Counted from the first letter of the stretch, positions 35,010 to 43,457 are shown. The stretch: DNA of 64,000 bases from Nonomuraea angiospora (GCF_014873145.1 NZ_JADBEK010000001.1:11718001-11782000), one strand, 5' to 3'. Notes: generated by a model not told the origin, from the sequence alone. Numbers and translations: made by a program.

Positions 35010-35717
35010 GTGTTCTACTGGGTGGTCAAGGCCATCTTGGGTCCGTTCCTCCTCGCAGTCTTCCGGCCGTGGACGGAGGGCGCCGACAATGTGCCCAAGC
35101 AGGGGCCCGCGATCCTGGCCGGCAACCACCTGTCCTTCGCCGACCACTTCTTCGGCCCGCTGCAGATCCGCCGCAAGGTCATCTCGCTCGGCAAGGCCGA
35201 CTACTTCACCGGGCGCGGCATCAAGGGCTTCTTCACCCGGCTGTTCTTCAGCGGCGTCGGCACCGTGCCGATCGACCGCTCCGGCGGCAAGGCGAGCGAG
35301 GCGGCGCTGCGCACCGGCCTGCGCATCCTGCGTGAGGGCCACATCCTCGGCATCTACCCCGAGGGCACCCGCTCGCCCGACGGCCGCCTCTACAAGGGCA
35401 AGACCGGCGTGGCCAGGCTCGCCCTGGAGTCACGGGCGCCGGTGATCCCGTGGGCCGTGATCAACACCTACGAGATGATGCCGCCGGGGCGGCCGCTGCC
35501 CAAGCTCGGGATCCGGCCGGGCGTCAAGTTCGGCAAGCCGCTCGACTTCTCCCGCTACTACGGGATGGAGGACGACCGGCTGGTGCTGCGCGCCGTGACC
35601 GACGAGATCATGTACGCCCTGATGGAGCTGTCCGGGCAGGAATACGTCGACAAGTACGCCGCGAGCGCCAAGGTGGAGCTGGAGCGCGCCGCGCGCGCCG
35701 CCGCCGCCAAGGGATGA
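35010..35717 (+). CDS. plsC: 1-acyl-sn-glycerol-3-phosphate acyltransferase family (PlsC)
   Basis: 235 residues from a GTG. HX4D motif NHLSFAD (His40, Asp45), TVPIDRSGG and YPEGTRSPDG are the acyltransferase blocks. It transfers an acyl chain from acyl-CoA or acyl-ACP to lysophosphatidic acid at the inner membrane. In M. tuberculosis the equivalent position holds Rv2182c. Confidence 0.92.
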   Translation: MFYWVVKAILGPFLLAVFRPWTEGADNVPKQGPAILAGNHLSFADHFFGPLQIRRKVISLGKADYFTGRGIKGFFTRLFFSGVGTVPIDRSGGKASEAALRTGLRILREGHILGIYPEGTRSPDGRLYKGKTGVARLALESRAPVIPWAVINTYEMMPPGRPLPKLGIRPGVKFGKPLDFSRYYGMEDDRLVLRAVTDEIMYALMELSGQEYVDKYAASAKVELERAARAAAAKG

Positions 35718-35719
35718 GC

Positions 35720-36181
35720 TCACCCGGAGGCGCGTAAGACCGCCTCGGTCTTCCGCATGGCCGAGGTCATCGTGCGCAGCTCCTCGCGGCTGACCCGGTC
35801 GATCAGGTACGCGCGCACGACCTCCAGGTGACCCGGCGCCACCCGTTCCAGGCAGCGCACGCCCGCGTCGGTGAGCACCGCCAGCACCCCGCGCTCGTCG
35901 CCGGGGCAGGTGGCGCGCTCCACCAGGCCCGCCTTCTCGAGCTGGGTGATCTGGTACGTCAGCGCGCTCTTCGACACCACGACGCCCTTGGCCAGCTCGG
36001 TCATGCGCATCTGATGGCCCGGCGTCTCCGACAGCAGCGTCAGGATTTCGAACTGCGGATGGGTCAGCCCGGCCGCGGCCTTGAGCTGCTCCTCGATCCG
36101 CCGTTCGAGCAGGTGGGCGGTGGACAGGAAGGCGCGCCACGCCGCCATCTCCGTCGCGTCAAGCCATCGGGGGTGCGTCAC
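35720..36181 (-). CDS. MarR-family transcriptional regulator
   Basis: 153 residues from a GTG that has TAGACT six bases upstream (leaderless). Winged helix at about 45-110: MRMTELAKGVVVSKSALTYQITQLEKAGLVERATCPGDERGVLAVLT. Divergent from the doxX-like gene, with two matching palindromes between; it probably represses doxX and itself. Confidence 0.92.
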   Translation of the reverse strand: MTHPRWLDATEMAAWRAFLSTAHLLERRIEEQLKAAAGLTHPQFEILTLLSETPGHQMRMTELAKGVVVSKSALTYQITQLEKAGLVERATCPGDERGVLAVLTDAGVRCLERVAPGHLEVVRAYLIDRVSREELRTMTSAMRKTEAVLRASG

Positions 36182-36187
36182 CGGTTC

Positions 36188-36193
36188 AGTCTA
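36188..36193 (-). promoter_or_regulatory. -10 box of the leaderless marR transcript
   Basis: TAGACT on the reverse strand, 6 nt before the GTG at 36181, only 5 bp from the first operator palindrome. Confidence 0.5.
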
Positions 36194-36198
36194 CTGTC

Positions 36199-36245
36199 GT
36201 TCAGATTTGAACAATCGATGCTAGGGTTGTCGTTCAAATCTGAAC
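36199..36245. promoter_or_regulatory. Twin MarR operator between marR and doxX
   Basis: GTTCAGATTTGAAC (36199-36212) and GTTCAAATCTGAAC (36232-36245) are each near-palindromes and are exact reverse complements of one another, 33 bp centre to centre (about three helical turns). A TAGGGT (-10-like) lies between them for doxX. Confidence 0.75.
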
Positions 36246-36263
36246 CACTCCCAAGGAGATCGC

Positions 36264-36692
36264 ATGATCGGCCAGGCGCGCCCCGTCGTCCTTCTGCTCG
36301 CGAGGATCGCCATCGGCGTGATCTTCCTCGTCCACGGCTACCAGAAGTTCGCGACCATGGGGATCGCGGGCACGACCAAGTTCTTCGAGTCCGCGGGCAT
36401 CCCGCTGGCCTCCGTGGCCGCTCCCGCCGTCGCCGTGCTGGAGGTGGCCGGCGGGCTCGCGCTGATCCTGGGCGCCGCGCTGCCGATCGCCGGCACGCTG
36501 CTGGCCCTCGACATGGTGGGCGCCATCGTGTTCGTGCACGGCGCGAGCGGGTTCAGCGCCGGCGAGGGCGGCTACGAGTTCGTCCTGGCGCTGGCCGCGG
36601 CCAGCCTGGCCGTCGGCTTCACCGGTGGGGGCGCGCTGGCCCTGGACAACGTCCTGGCCCGCCGCCGCAGCCCCGAGTCGGCGCTCGCCTGA
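36264..36692 (+). CDS. DoxX-family membrane protein
   Basis: 142 residues with AAGGAG upstream. Four membrane helices; RIAIGVIFLVHGYQKFATMGIAGTTKFFESAGIP is the DoxX signature. Members are linked to thiol or quinone redox balance (in mycobacteria, a DoxX works with SodA and SseA). Likely controlled by the divergent MarR. Confidence 0.9.
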   Translation: MIGQARPVVLLLARIAIGVIFLVHGYQKFATMGIAGTTKFFESAGIPLASVAAPAVAVLEVAGGLALILGAALPIAGTLLALDMVGAIVFVHGASGFSAGEGGYEFVLALAAASLAVGFTGGGALALDNVLARRRSPESALA

Positions 36693-36704
36693 CGGCTTCT
36701 CGCA

Positions 36705-36741
36705 CGGGACCCCGCGACCACGCGGGGTCCCGCCGCGTTTT
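36705..36741 (+). terminator. Terminator between doxX and mmuM
   Basis: 12-bp stem CGGGACCCCGCG / CGCGGGGTCCCG, 4-nt loop, then CCGCGTTTT. It serves the doxX side and lies at the end of the convergent mmuM gene. Confidence 0.85.
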
Positions 36742-37607
36742 CAGGACAGGTGGGCGCGGATCTGCGCGATGTGCTCAGGCGTCGTACGGCAGCACCCGCC
36801 GATCAGCGACGCGCCCGCCAGCTGCCACTCCTTGGCCGCCTGCCCGAACTCCACCGGGTCGGCCAGCCCCAGCCACCTGCGGTGCCCGGCGTCCCACGTC
36901 TCGCCCGAGTTGGGGTAGACCACCACGGGCAGCCCGCCCGCCAGGCACGAGATCAGCCCGGGGATGTGACGCGGCGCGGTGCAGTTGGCCCCGACGGCCA
37001 CCACCTGCGGGTTTCCGCCGAACAGCGCGGCCGCCTCGGTGATCGGCGTGCCGTCGTTGAGCCGCTCGCCGTCGCGGCACGAGAAGCTCACCCACGCCTT
37101 CACCTCGGGCGTGCGGGCCAGCAGCCTGGCCAGCACCCGGGCCTCGGGATAGGACGGGATCGTCTCGCAGGCCAGCAGGTCGGCCCCGGCCGAGGCGAGG
37201 ATCTCCCAGCGCGGCAGGTGCCAGTCGAACAGGCCGTCCTCGTCGAGGTCGTAGTCGCCGGTGTATTCGGCGCCGTTGGCCAGGAAGGCGCCGTACGGGC
37301 CGACCGAGGCCGCCACCAGCCCGCCCCCGGCCTCGTCGCGTGCCTGCGCGGCCAGCTCCACCGACAGCCTGATCAGCCGCTCGGCCGCCGCCACGTCCAG
37401 GCCGCGCCGGACGAATCCGGCGATCGTCGCCTGGTAGCTGGCGGTCGTGGCCACGTCGGCGCCCGCCGCGAAGTAGTCGGCGTGGGCGCGCCGGACCAGC
37501 TCTGGCCGCTCCAGCAGCAGCCGCGCCGACCAGAGCTCGTCGCCGAGGTCGGCGCCGAGCCGTTCGAGCTGGGTGGACAGGCCGCCGTCCAGGACAAGTG
37601 CAGTCAC
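36741..37607 (-). CDS. mmuM: Homocysteine S-methyltransferase
   Basis: 288 residues. The TIM-barrel start ALVLDGGLSTQLE, ANCTAPRHI and the zinc Cys pair GGCCRTTPEHI (about 272-273) match MmuM/BHMT-type enzymes, which methylate homocysteine to methionine using S-methylmethionine or S-adenosylmethionine. Cytoplasmic; no methionine-cycle partner is adjacent. Confidence 0.92.
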   Translation of the reverse strand: MTALVLDGGLSTQLERLGADLGDELWSARLLLERPELVRRAHADYFAAGADVATTASYQATIAGFVRRGLDVAAAERLIRLSVELAAQARDEAGGGLVAASVGPYGAFLANGAEYTGDYDLDEDGLFDWHLPRWEILASAGADLLACETIPSYPEARVLARLLARTPEVKAWVSFSCRDGERLNDGTPITEAAALFGGNPQVVAVGANCTAPRHIPGLISCLAGGLPVVVYPNSGETWDAGHRRWLGLADPVEFGQAAKEWQLAGASLIGGCCRTTPEHIAQIRAHLS

Positions 37608-37646
37608 TCCACCAGGGTACGAGCACGTGGGCGGGCCCGCGGCCCC

Positions 37647-38486
37647 CTACCGGTGGCGTGAGCCCGCGCCCACGACCGGAGGCCGGCCGGGGAAGGCGCT
37701 GATCACGTGGTCGAGCAGGGCCGGCGTGTCCTCGGGGGAGTCCACCGTGAAGTCCGCCACGCGGGCCAGCTCGTCGCCCGTCTCGGCGTTGGCCACCGCG
37801 ACCCGGATGCCCATGAAGGCCGGGTCGCGCTCCTCCCTGCCGCGCAGCGCCTCGAAGGCCCGGCCGTCGGAGAGGTCGTCGCCGAAGTACCAGGCGCGGG
37901 TCAGCGTCTCGATCTCGCGGGCGACGACCGTGCCCTTGTCGCGCTCGACGGGCGGCCTGAGCTCGACGACCATGCGCCCGTACTGCTCCCGCAGCCCCAG
38001 CTCGGCCGCCTTGCGGGACGACCACCGCTCGACCGCGCCGCGCAGCGCCGGGGCCGAGCGGTAGTGCAGCGCCACGATCAGCGCCTTGTCCTCGATCAGG
38101 ATCTCCCGCGGCAGGTCGCGGGCGGCCTCCTCGGCCACCCGCCGCATGACCGGGGTCCACGGCTCGGCCTCGGCGGCCGTGCGCACCCGGCCGTTCTCGA
38201 CGGTCTGCATGCCGTACAGGCCGAACAGGCGCAGCTGGGGAGCGCCCGAGAAGCGGTCGCACAGGTACGCGGCGGGGCGGGCGGACACGATCGCGACCTT
38301 GCTCACGAGCCTGGCCAGCACCTGCAGCCGTGCCACCGCGCCGGCCACGGGGAACACCGCGCCGGGGTCGCGCATGATCGGCGCGATGGTGCCGTCGTAG
38401 TCGAAGAAGAAGCCGGATCCGGCGCTCTCCGAGACGGTGGCGGACACTGCTTCGGCGAAGCGGAGCGGGGCGCGAGAGGTCGCCAT
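37647..38486 (-). CDS. otsB: Trehalose-phosphatase (OtsB)
   Basis: 279 residues from ATG 38486. HAD phosphatase motifs FFFDYDGTIAP (nucleophile Asp29, Asp31), the RPAAYL motif, and WYFGDDLSDGRAFEAL (motif IV DD). It removes phosphate from trehalose 6-phosphate. No otsA is in the window. TATCGT stands 8 nt before the ATG. Confidence 0.9.
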   Translation of the reverse strand: MATSRAPLRFAEAVSATVSESAGSGFFFDYDGTIAPIMRDPGAVFPVAGAVARLQVLARLVSKVAIVSARPAAYLCDRFSGAPQLRLFGLYGMQTVENGRVRTAAEAEPWTPVMRRVAEEAARDLPREILIEDKALIVALHYRSAPALRGAVERWSSRKAAELGLREQYGRMVVELRPPVERDKGTVVAREIETLTRAWYFGDDLSDGRAFEALRGREERDPAFMGIRVAVANAETGDELARVADFTVDSPEDTPALLDHVISAFPGRPPVVGAGSRHR

Positions 38487-38574
38487 GCTCAGTGACGATA
38501 GAACAGCGCGACCGGGTCGGACAGACGCCTTCCCGTGAATTTCCCGGCCCTTGCCCGCCACCCTCCGTTCATGA

Positions 38575-39261
38575 TCAGGACGCCGGGTCCGGGTCCGGGA
38601 GGGCCGCCAGGCGGGCGAGGGCGCGCGGGTCCAGCACGACCACCTCGCCGGCCCGGATCTCGATCATCCCCCGCCGCTCGAACCCGCGCAGTGCCCGGTT
38701 GACGCTCACCCTGGTCGCGCCGATCTCGGCCCCCAGGCCCGCCTGGCCCGCGTGGAGCGGCACCCGGCCCTGGCGCCGGCCCGTGGCGCAGCGCCGTACC
38801 AGCCAGGTGGCCACGCGGGAGGGCACGTCGCGCACCGCCGCGTCGGTGAGCCGCTCGTCGAGGTCCCGTACGGTGGCGGCCAGCGTGCGCAGCAGCCGCG
38901 CCGCGACGGACGGTTCGGCGGCGAGGAGCTCCAGCACCGCCGAGCGCGGCAGGTAGGCCACCTCCACCGCCGTCATGGCCGTCCGGGTCGCGCGGTGCGG
39001 GCCGTCCACGAGGAGCGCCGTCTTGTCGAACGCGACGGGCGCCTCCTCCACGGCGAGCACCACCTCCTTGCCCTCGGCGCTCACCCGCCCGGCCCTGACC
39101 CGCCCGTCGAGCAGCACGATCAGCTGCTCCGCCGGGTCGCCCTCGGTGCACAGCACCTGCCCGGCCGGGTAGCGCCGCCGCCGCGACAGCGCCGCGAGCC
39201 CGCCCAGCCGCCCGTCGTCGAGCCCGCCGAACATCGGCAAATCGGCCAGCGTGTACGTCAT
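38575..39261 (-). CDS. Crp/Fnr-family transcriptional regulator
   Basis: 228 residues from ATG 39261. Cyclic-nucleotide-binding-like beta roll at about 8-120 (LPMFGGLDDGRLGGLAALSRRRRYPAGQVLCTEGDPAEQL). The usual cAMP phosphate-binding RxA context is not obvious, so the effector is uncertain. C-terminal winged helix about 150-215 (GLGAEIGATRVSVNRALRGFERRGMIEI). A 16-bp palindrome covers its start codon. Confidence 0.9.
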   Translation of the reverse strand: MTYTLADLPMFGGLDDGRLGGLAALSRRRRYPAGQVLCTEGDPAEQLIVLLDGRVRAGRVSAEGKEVVLAVEEAPVAFDKTALLVDGPHRATRTAMTAVEVAYLPRSAVLELLAAEPSVAARLLRTLAATVRDLDERLTDAAVRDVPSRVATWLVRRCATGRRQGRVPLHAGQAGLGAEIGATRVSVNRALRGFERRGMIEIRAGEVVVLDPRALARLAALPDPDPAS

Positions 39262-39276
39262 GTATCCCGATATACA
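39261..39276. promoter_or_regulatory. Crp/Fnr-type operator over the regulator's start codon
   Basis: TGTATCCCGATATACA is a perfect TGTAT-N6-ATACA inverted repeat, with the same 5-6-5 spacing as CRP sites. It begins at the ATG of the regulator and lies 46 bp before the divergent yciI promoter box. Autoregulation is inferred. Confidence 0.6.
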
Positions 39277-39321
39277 CCAGCCCGGTGCCCGGCGATGCTG
39301 AGCGCCGGCACCGGGGACCCC

Positions 39322-39327
39322 TAGCGT
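39322..39327 (+). promoter_or_regulatory. -10 box of the leaderless yciI transcript
   Basis: TAGCGT followed by 6 nt and the ATG at 39334. Confidence 0.5.
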
Positions 39328-39333
39328 GCGGCC

Positions 39334-39597
39334 ATGGCGAGATACGTACTCCACCTGGCCTTCGACGGCGACCCCCGCCGCCTCGCGGCGCGCCCCGCGC
39401 ACCGGGAGCACCTGCGGCGGCTCAAGGACCAGGGGCGGCTGGTGACCGCCGGGCCCTGGGCGGACGATTCGGGGGCGCTGCACGTGTACGAGGTGGCCGA
39501 CGAGGCCGAGTTGCGCGACATCCTCCGGGAGGATCCGTACACGGCGGTGAACGGCTACGAGATCGTCCTCATGAAGCAGTGGACCCCGATCCTGTGA
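39334..39597 (+). CDS. YciI-family protein
   Basis: 87 residues: dimeric alpha-beta (ferredoxin-like) fold with the family words HLAFDGD, RRLKDQGRLVTAGPWAD and EDPYTAVNGYEIVLMKQWTPIL. Some homologues act as dehydrochlorinases or isomerases, but the role here is unknown. Divergent from the Crp/Fnr gene. Confidence 0.88.
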   Translation: MARYVLHLAFDGDPRRLAARPAHREHLRRLKDQGRLVTAGPWADDSGALHVYEVADEAELRDILREDPYTAVNGYEIVLMKQWTPIL

Positions 39598-39604
39598 CCC
39601 CGTT

Positions 39605-39632
39605 CTCCGGGGGCCCGGCCGGGCCCCCGGAG
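39605..39632. terminator. Bidirectional hairpin between yciI and the VIT gene
   Basis: Perfect 28-bp palindrome with arm CTCCGGGGGCCC and centre GGCC, in the 42-bp gap between two convergent genes. No T run. Confidence 0.75.
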
Positions 39633-39639
39633 AGAGGTA

Positions 39640-42015
39640 CTAGGAGCGCTTCCAGAACGGGCCGCGCCGAGGGCCGCTCGACCCGCCTGAGCCGGAGCCA
39701 CCCGGGCCGGACCCGCCTGGACCCGAACCGCCTGGGCCGGAGCCGCCCACGAGGGCGGTGAGGACCTCCACCGCCCGGTCGTGCAGGGCCTGGGCGTCGG
39801 CGCCCGGTCGCTCGGCGGACTCCAGCTCGCGGGCCAGCGTCTCCAGCTCCGCGTTGCCCCCGAGGTAGGCCGCCAGCGCCGCCAGCCGCGAGCCCAGGTC
39901 CGCCAGGTAGAGCAGGTCGGCCATGGGCAGCGCCTTCAGCCGGTCGAGCTCGGCCACCAGTTGCGGCCTGACCGAGTCCAGCGGGTGGGCGGGACGCGGC
40001 GCGGACTTCGGCGCCCCGCCGGGCCTGCGCGGCGCGAAGGGAGCGGGCATCGGCTGCCCGGCGAACCCTCCTCCGCCCCCCGCCGGCCCGCCGGTCAGGA
40101 AGTCCGGTGCCGCGTCGGCGGCACCCAGACCGGGGTCCGGCATCCGCATCCGCGGGGCGGCCGGCGGGGCGGCCATCACCGCCGCCTGTGCCACGAAGCC
40201 CATCATCGGCGGGCTCTGCGGCAGCTCCCACCCGCTCGGCGGCTCGACCGGCTGGATGACCCGGTGCTCCGGCCCTCCGTCGGCGACCTGCCTGGTGTCG
40301 ACCGCCACGTACGCGGTGAAGCGGCACAGCACGCCGTACTCCAGCGATGTCCGCACGATCCTCGGCTCCAGGTCGTGCTCGCCCATGGCGTAGCGGTCCT
40401 CCAGCTCGCGCAGGTGCGCGCGGGCCCACACCGCCTGGATGGCCGGATTGTCCACCGTCACGCCCGTGACCTGCTCCTCCCACGGCCCTCCGGCCGCCAG
40501 GCCGCGCACGGTCAGCGAGGAGCCTTCCCGGTAGCGCCCGTACACGCGCAGCGGCACGCCCGGGAAGATCGACCCGAGATGGGTGACGGTGTCCGGCTCG
40601 AGGTCGAGCCCCTTGAGGGAGAGGTCGGTCACCAGGGGAGCGCCGATCCTGCGGTGGATCTGCTCCATGGCCGCGTCCAGCCGGTCCTCCGACTCGACCA
40701 GCTCGCACCGGCCCGCGCCGAGCCCGGCCAGGCGGCCGAGGAAGCCGGCGTTCACGGCGCGGTCGATGCCGACCGTGTGCACGCGCATCGCCGACAGGGC
40801 GCCGCCCGCCTGCTCCAGGATCTGGTCCTCGTTGCCCACCTGGCCGTCGGTGACCAGGACGACGACCCGCTCGCGTTCGTTCCGGCCGTCCAGCAGGGCG
40901 ACGGCCCGACGCAGCGGCTCCAGCAGCTCGGTGCCGCCGCGGGCGTCCACCCGCGCGAGGTGCTCGACGGCGCGGTAGCGGTTGCGGTCGGACGCCTCCA
41001 CCAGCCCCTCGAACGCCTCCTCCACCACCGAGTCGAACGTCAGCACCGCGAACCTGTCCTGGGCCGTCAGCGTGTCGACGATGCGGGCGGCGGCCCTCCT
41101 CGCGGCGACCATCTTCCAGCCGCCCATGCTGCCGGAACGGTCGAGCACCAGCACCAGGTCGCGCGGCGGGCGCGCGGACTGGAGCGGCGGCGGCACGACG
41201 GTGAGCGCGAACGTCCCCCCGCTGTCGAGCTGCAGGGACGTGGACGCGTCGAACGACAGGCGCAGGATGAAGTCGCGGTCGAGCCGCTCGCCGGGGCGCA
41301 GGCGTACCGTGTGGCCGTCCTCCTCCACCACGTGCAGGCTGGAGGCCAGCTCGCGCAGCTCCAGCCCGGCCGCGTCCACGGTCGCGCTCAGCGACAGGCG
41401 CACCGGGTCGGGGAAGCCGGGCAGCAGGACGGGCGGGCTGATCCTGGACGCGTCCGGCACCGCGTCGGTGTCCGGCGCGACGCCGTCGCCCGCGGACGGG
41501 CCGTCGACGGGGCTGCCCGGGATGTAGCGCGGGGCCACGACCAGCGGGAAGCGGAACGTGGCCGCGCCGTCCTCGTACGGCAGGGGCTGGCTCATGCTCA
41601 GCCGGACCGAGACGCGCTCGCCGGGCAGGATGTTGCCCACCCGGATCGTGAACACGTCGGGCCGGTCCTCCTCGGCGATCGCCGCCCGCCTGCCCTCGCG
41701 CAACGCCTGGTCGTAGTCGGCCCGGGCCTGGGCGCGCTCCTTCAGCACCCCCTCGATCACCCGGTCGTCGGCCTCCATCCGGAACCCGGTGACGGCCGCC
41801 CGGTCGGGCAGCGGGAAGACGTACGTGGCCTCCAGGGTGACGTCGAACGGATTCCTGAACCCCTGCGTCACCTCGACCCCGGCGATGAGGCCGGAGATGC
41901 CGACGTTCACGTCCACGCTCTCGAGCGGCAGGTTGCCGCGCTCGGTCCGCAGCGCGCCGAACCCGGCGTCCGGCACCGGCAGGCACCGTGCGGGCTCCAG
42001 CGAAGTGATCTTCAT
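39640..42015 (-). CDS. VIT and von Willebrand factor A domain protein
   Basis: 791 residues. N-terminal VIT (inter-alpha-trypsin) domain about 15-135 (LIAGVEVTQGFRNPFDVTLEATYVFPLPDRAAVTGF...ERAQARADYDQAL), then a vWA domain from about 285 with the MIDAS motif DRSGSM (DxSxS) and VVVLVTDGQVGNED. The C-terminal third is Pro/Gly-rich and ends in GGSGP tandem repeats. No signal peptide, so it is cytoplasmic or membrane associated; its role is probably to scaffold a complex by metal-dependent binding. Start overlaps the MerR stop by 4 bp, so it is co-translated. Confidence 0.88.
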   Translation of the reverse strand: MKITSLEPARCLPVPDAGFGALRTERGNLPLESVDVNVGISGLIAGVEVTQGFRNPFDVTLEATYVFPLPDRAAVTGFRMEADDRVIEGVLKERAQARADYDQALREGRRAAIAEEDRPDVFTIRVGNILPGERVSVRLSMSQPLPYEDGAATFRFPLVVAPRYIPGSPVDGPSAGDGVAPDTDAVPDASRISPPVLLPGFPDPVRLSLSATVDAAGLELRELASSLHVVEEDGHTVRLRPGERLDRDFILRLSFDASTSLQLDSGGTFALTVVPPPLQSARPPRDLVLVLDRSGSMGGWKMVAARRAAARIVDTLTAQDRFAVLTFDSVVEEAFEGLVEASDRNRYRAVEHLARVDARGGTELLEPLRRAVALLDGRNERERVVVLVTDGQVGNEDQILEQAGGALSAMRVHTVGIDRAVNAGFLGRLAGLGAGRCELVESEDRLDAAMEQIHRRIGAPLVTDLSLKGLDLEPDTVTHLGSIFPGVPLRVYGRYREGSSLTVRGLAAGGPWEEQVTGVTVDNPAIQAVWARAHLRELEDRYAMGEHDLEPRIVRTSLEYGVLCRFTAYVAVDTRQVADGGPEHRVIQPVEPPSGWELPQSPPMMGFVAQAAVMAAPPAAPRMRMPDPGLGAADAAPDFLTGGPAGGGGGFAGQPMPAPFAPRRPGGAPKSAPRPAHPLDSVRPQLVAELDRLKALPMADLLYLADLGSRLAALAAYLGGNAELETLARELESAERPGADAQALHDRAVEVLTALVGGSGPGGSGPGGSGPGGSGSGGSSGPRRGPFWKRS

Positions 42016-43349
42016 ATCAGCTCCCTTTCTTCGAGCACCGCGAGCAACGGCCCTGCCGCCGTCAGCACCGCCTGAACGTCCTCCTCGGACGGGACCCGGC
42101 CCGTGTCCAGCACCAGCCGCACCCCGTCCCCCAACCTGACCCCTACGACAACCGCCCCACCCGGGCCCCCCGACCCGCCCTCGTTCGCCACGTCGGGCTC
42201 GGTCGCCACGTGCGGCTCGGCGGCCACGTCCGGCTTGGTCGAACGCGCCCTACCTGGCGCACCGGGCGCGCGGGGCCTGCTGAGGGGCCCGTCGTCCGGC
42301 TCGGCCCGCTGACGGCCCGCCTCCGGAGCCCGCACGCTGCCTTTCCCCGGTCGCTCAGCCCAGAACCGCCCCCGCACCGACCCTCGATCGCCCTCCCGAG
42401 CGCCGCCCTCCCGAGCGCCGCCCTCCCGAGCGCCGCCCTCCCGAGCGCCGCCCTCCCGAGCGCCGCCCTCCCGAGCGCCGCCCTCCCGAGCGCCGCCCTC
42501 CCGAGCGCCGCCCTCCCGAGCGCCGCCCTCCCGAGCGCCGCCCTCCCGAGCGCCGCCCTGCCGATCGCGCGCGGCTTCGGCCGTGCCCGGCACCTCATCA
42601 CCCCGATCATCCCGGGCGCGCACATCGCCACCGGCTGGTGCACCCTCACCGGCTCGTGCATGGTCACCAGCTCGTGAGCCTTCACCGGCCCCCGCCGACC
42701 TGCGCTCGGCCCTGTCCTGGTCGGCCCTGTCGTCCTGGTGGGCCGTGGCCTGGTGGGCCCTGTCGCGGTGGGCCCTGTCCTGCTCGGTTGCGCCGTGCTC
42801 AGGCGCCCTGCGCCCAGCCGCGCCACTGCCCCTGCGGGCGTCGGCTGCCGGGTGTGCGCCGTCGGGTGCCTCGCGTGCGTCAGCGCCCCTCCGGCCGCGC
42901 ATGGCACCGGTCATGGGGGGAGTGGCCGCATGCGTCTGGGGCGGGCCCGGCGTTCCGGAGGTCGCATCCGGCATCCACGGCGCTCCGGACGCCGTCCCCG
43001 GCGCCGCGTCCGAGGCCGCCCCGGACGCCGGGGCCAGGCCCGCGGCGGTCTCCAGCATGCGGTCTGTGGCGCCCGCCAGGGCCGTCTGGATCTGGGCGAT
43101 CGAGTGCCCGGCGGCCTGCAGCCGTTTCACGGCCACGAGTTGCAGCAGGTGCCGCCGGCCGTACTGGGCGATGCGGCCGCGCCTGGTCAGCGGCGGGTCC
43201 ACCAGCCCGATCGTCGTATACCACCTGATCAGCCGCTCGCCGGGCACATCGCGGACCCGGCCGTTGACGCCCGGTGCGCCGTCCGAGCTCGCGCGCAGCG
43301 CCAGCGCCGCGCGCTCGGCCAGTTCGCCGATGGTCCAGCTGTCGCTCAT
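42012..43349 (-). CDS. MerR-like regulator with GGARE tandem repeats
   Basis: 445 residues. N-terminal MerR-type winged helix (about 1-95: SWTIGELAERAALAL, RLIRWYTTIGLVDPPLTRRGRIAQYGRRHLLQLVAVKRLQAAGHSIAQI). A long disordered linker follows, with eleven exact GGARE repeats at about 265-320. The C-terminal 60 residues are ordered again (VVVGVRLGDGVRLVLDTGRVPSEEDVQAVLTAAGPLL). The partner VIT/vWA gene overlaps its end. Likely binds the repeats upstream of its own start. Confidence 0.85.
   Translation of the reverse strand: MSDSWTIGELAERAALALRASSDGAPGVNGRVRDVPGERLIRWYTTIGLVDPPLTRRGRIAQYGRRHLLQLVAVKRLQAAGHSIAQIQTALAGATDRMLETAAGLAPASGAASDAAPGTASGAPWMPDATSGTPGPPQTHAATPPMTGAMRGRRGADAREAPDGAHPAADARRGSGAAGRRAPEHGATEQDRAHRDRAHQATAHQDDRADQDRAERRSAGAGEGSRAGDHARAGEGAPAGGDVRARDDRGDEVPGTAEAARDRQGGAREGGAREGGAREGGAREGGAREGGAREGGAREGGAREGGAREGGAREGGAREGDRGSVRGRFWAERPGKGSVRAPEAGRQRAEPDDGPLSRPRAPGAPGRARSTKPDVAAEPHVATEPDVANEGGSGGPGGAVVVGVRLGDGVRLVLDTGRVPSEEDVQAVLTAAGPLLAVLEERELI
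42391..42555 (-). repeat. 15-bp perfect tandem repeat x11
   Basis: Eleven identical copies (plus-strand unit CCCTCCCGAGCGCCG) without a single mismatch, in frame within the MerR-like gene; they encode GGARE. A further diverged unit follows at 42556. Confidence 0.95.
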
Positions 43350-43359
43350 ACCTCCACAA

Positions 43360-43384
43360 TGACACTGTCATTATTACACTGTCA
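43360..43384. promoter_or_regulatory. Operator-like repeats between merR and dps
   Basis: TGACACTGTCA (43360-43370) is a perfect palindrome; its right part ACACTGTCA recurs at 43376-43384, 14 bp away. It lies just upstream of the MerR start (TGGAGGT, ATG) and 74 bp from dps. Confidence 0.55.
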
Positions 43385-43457
43385 ATGACGCGGAAGAATG
43401 ACCGCCGCCATGTCGTTCTAAATAGGGAAAAGTCCGATCGACGGGGAGGAACAGGAC

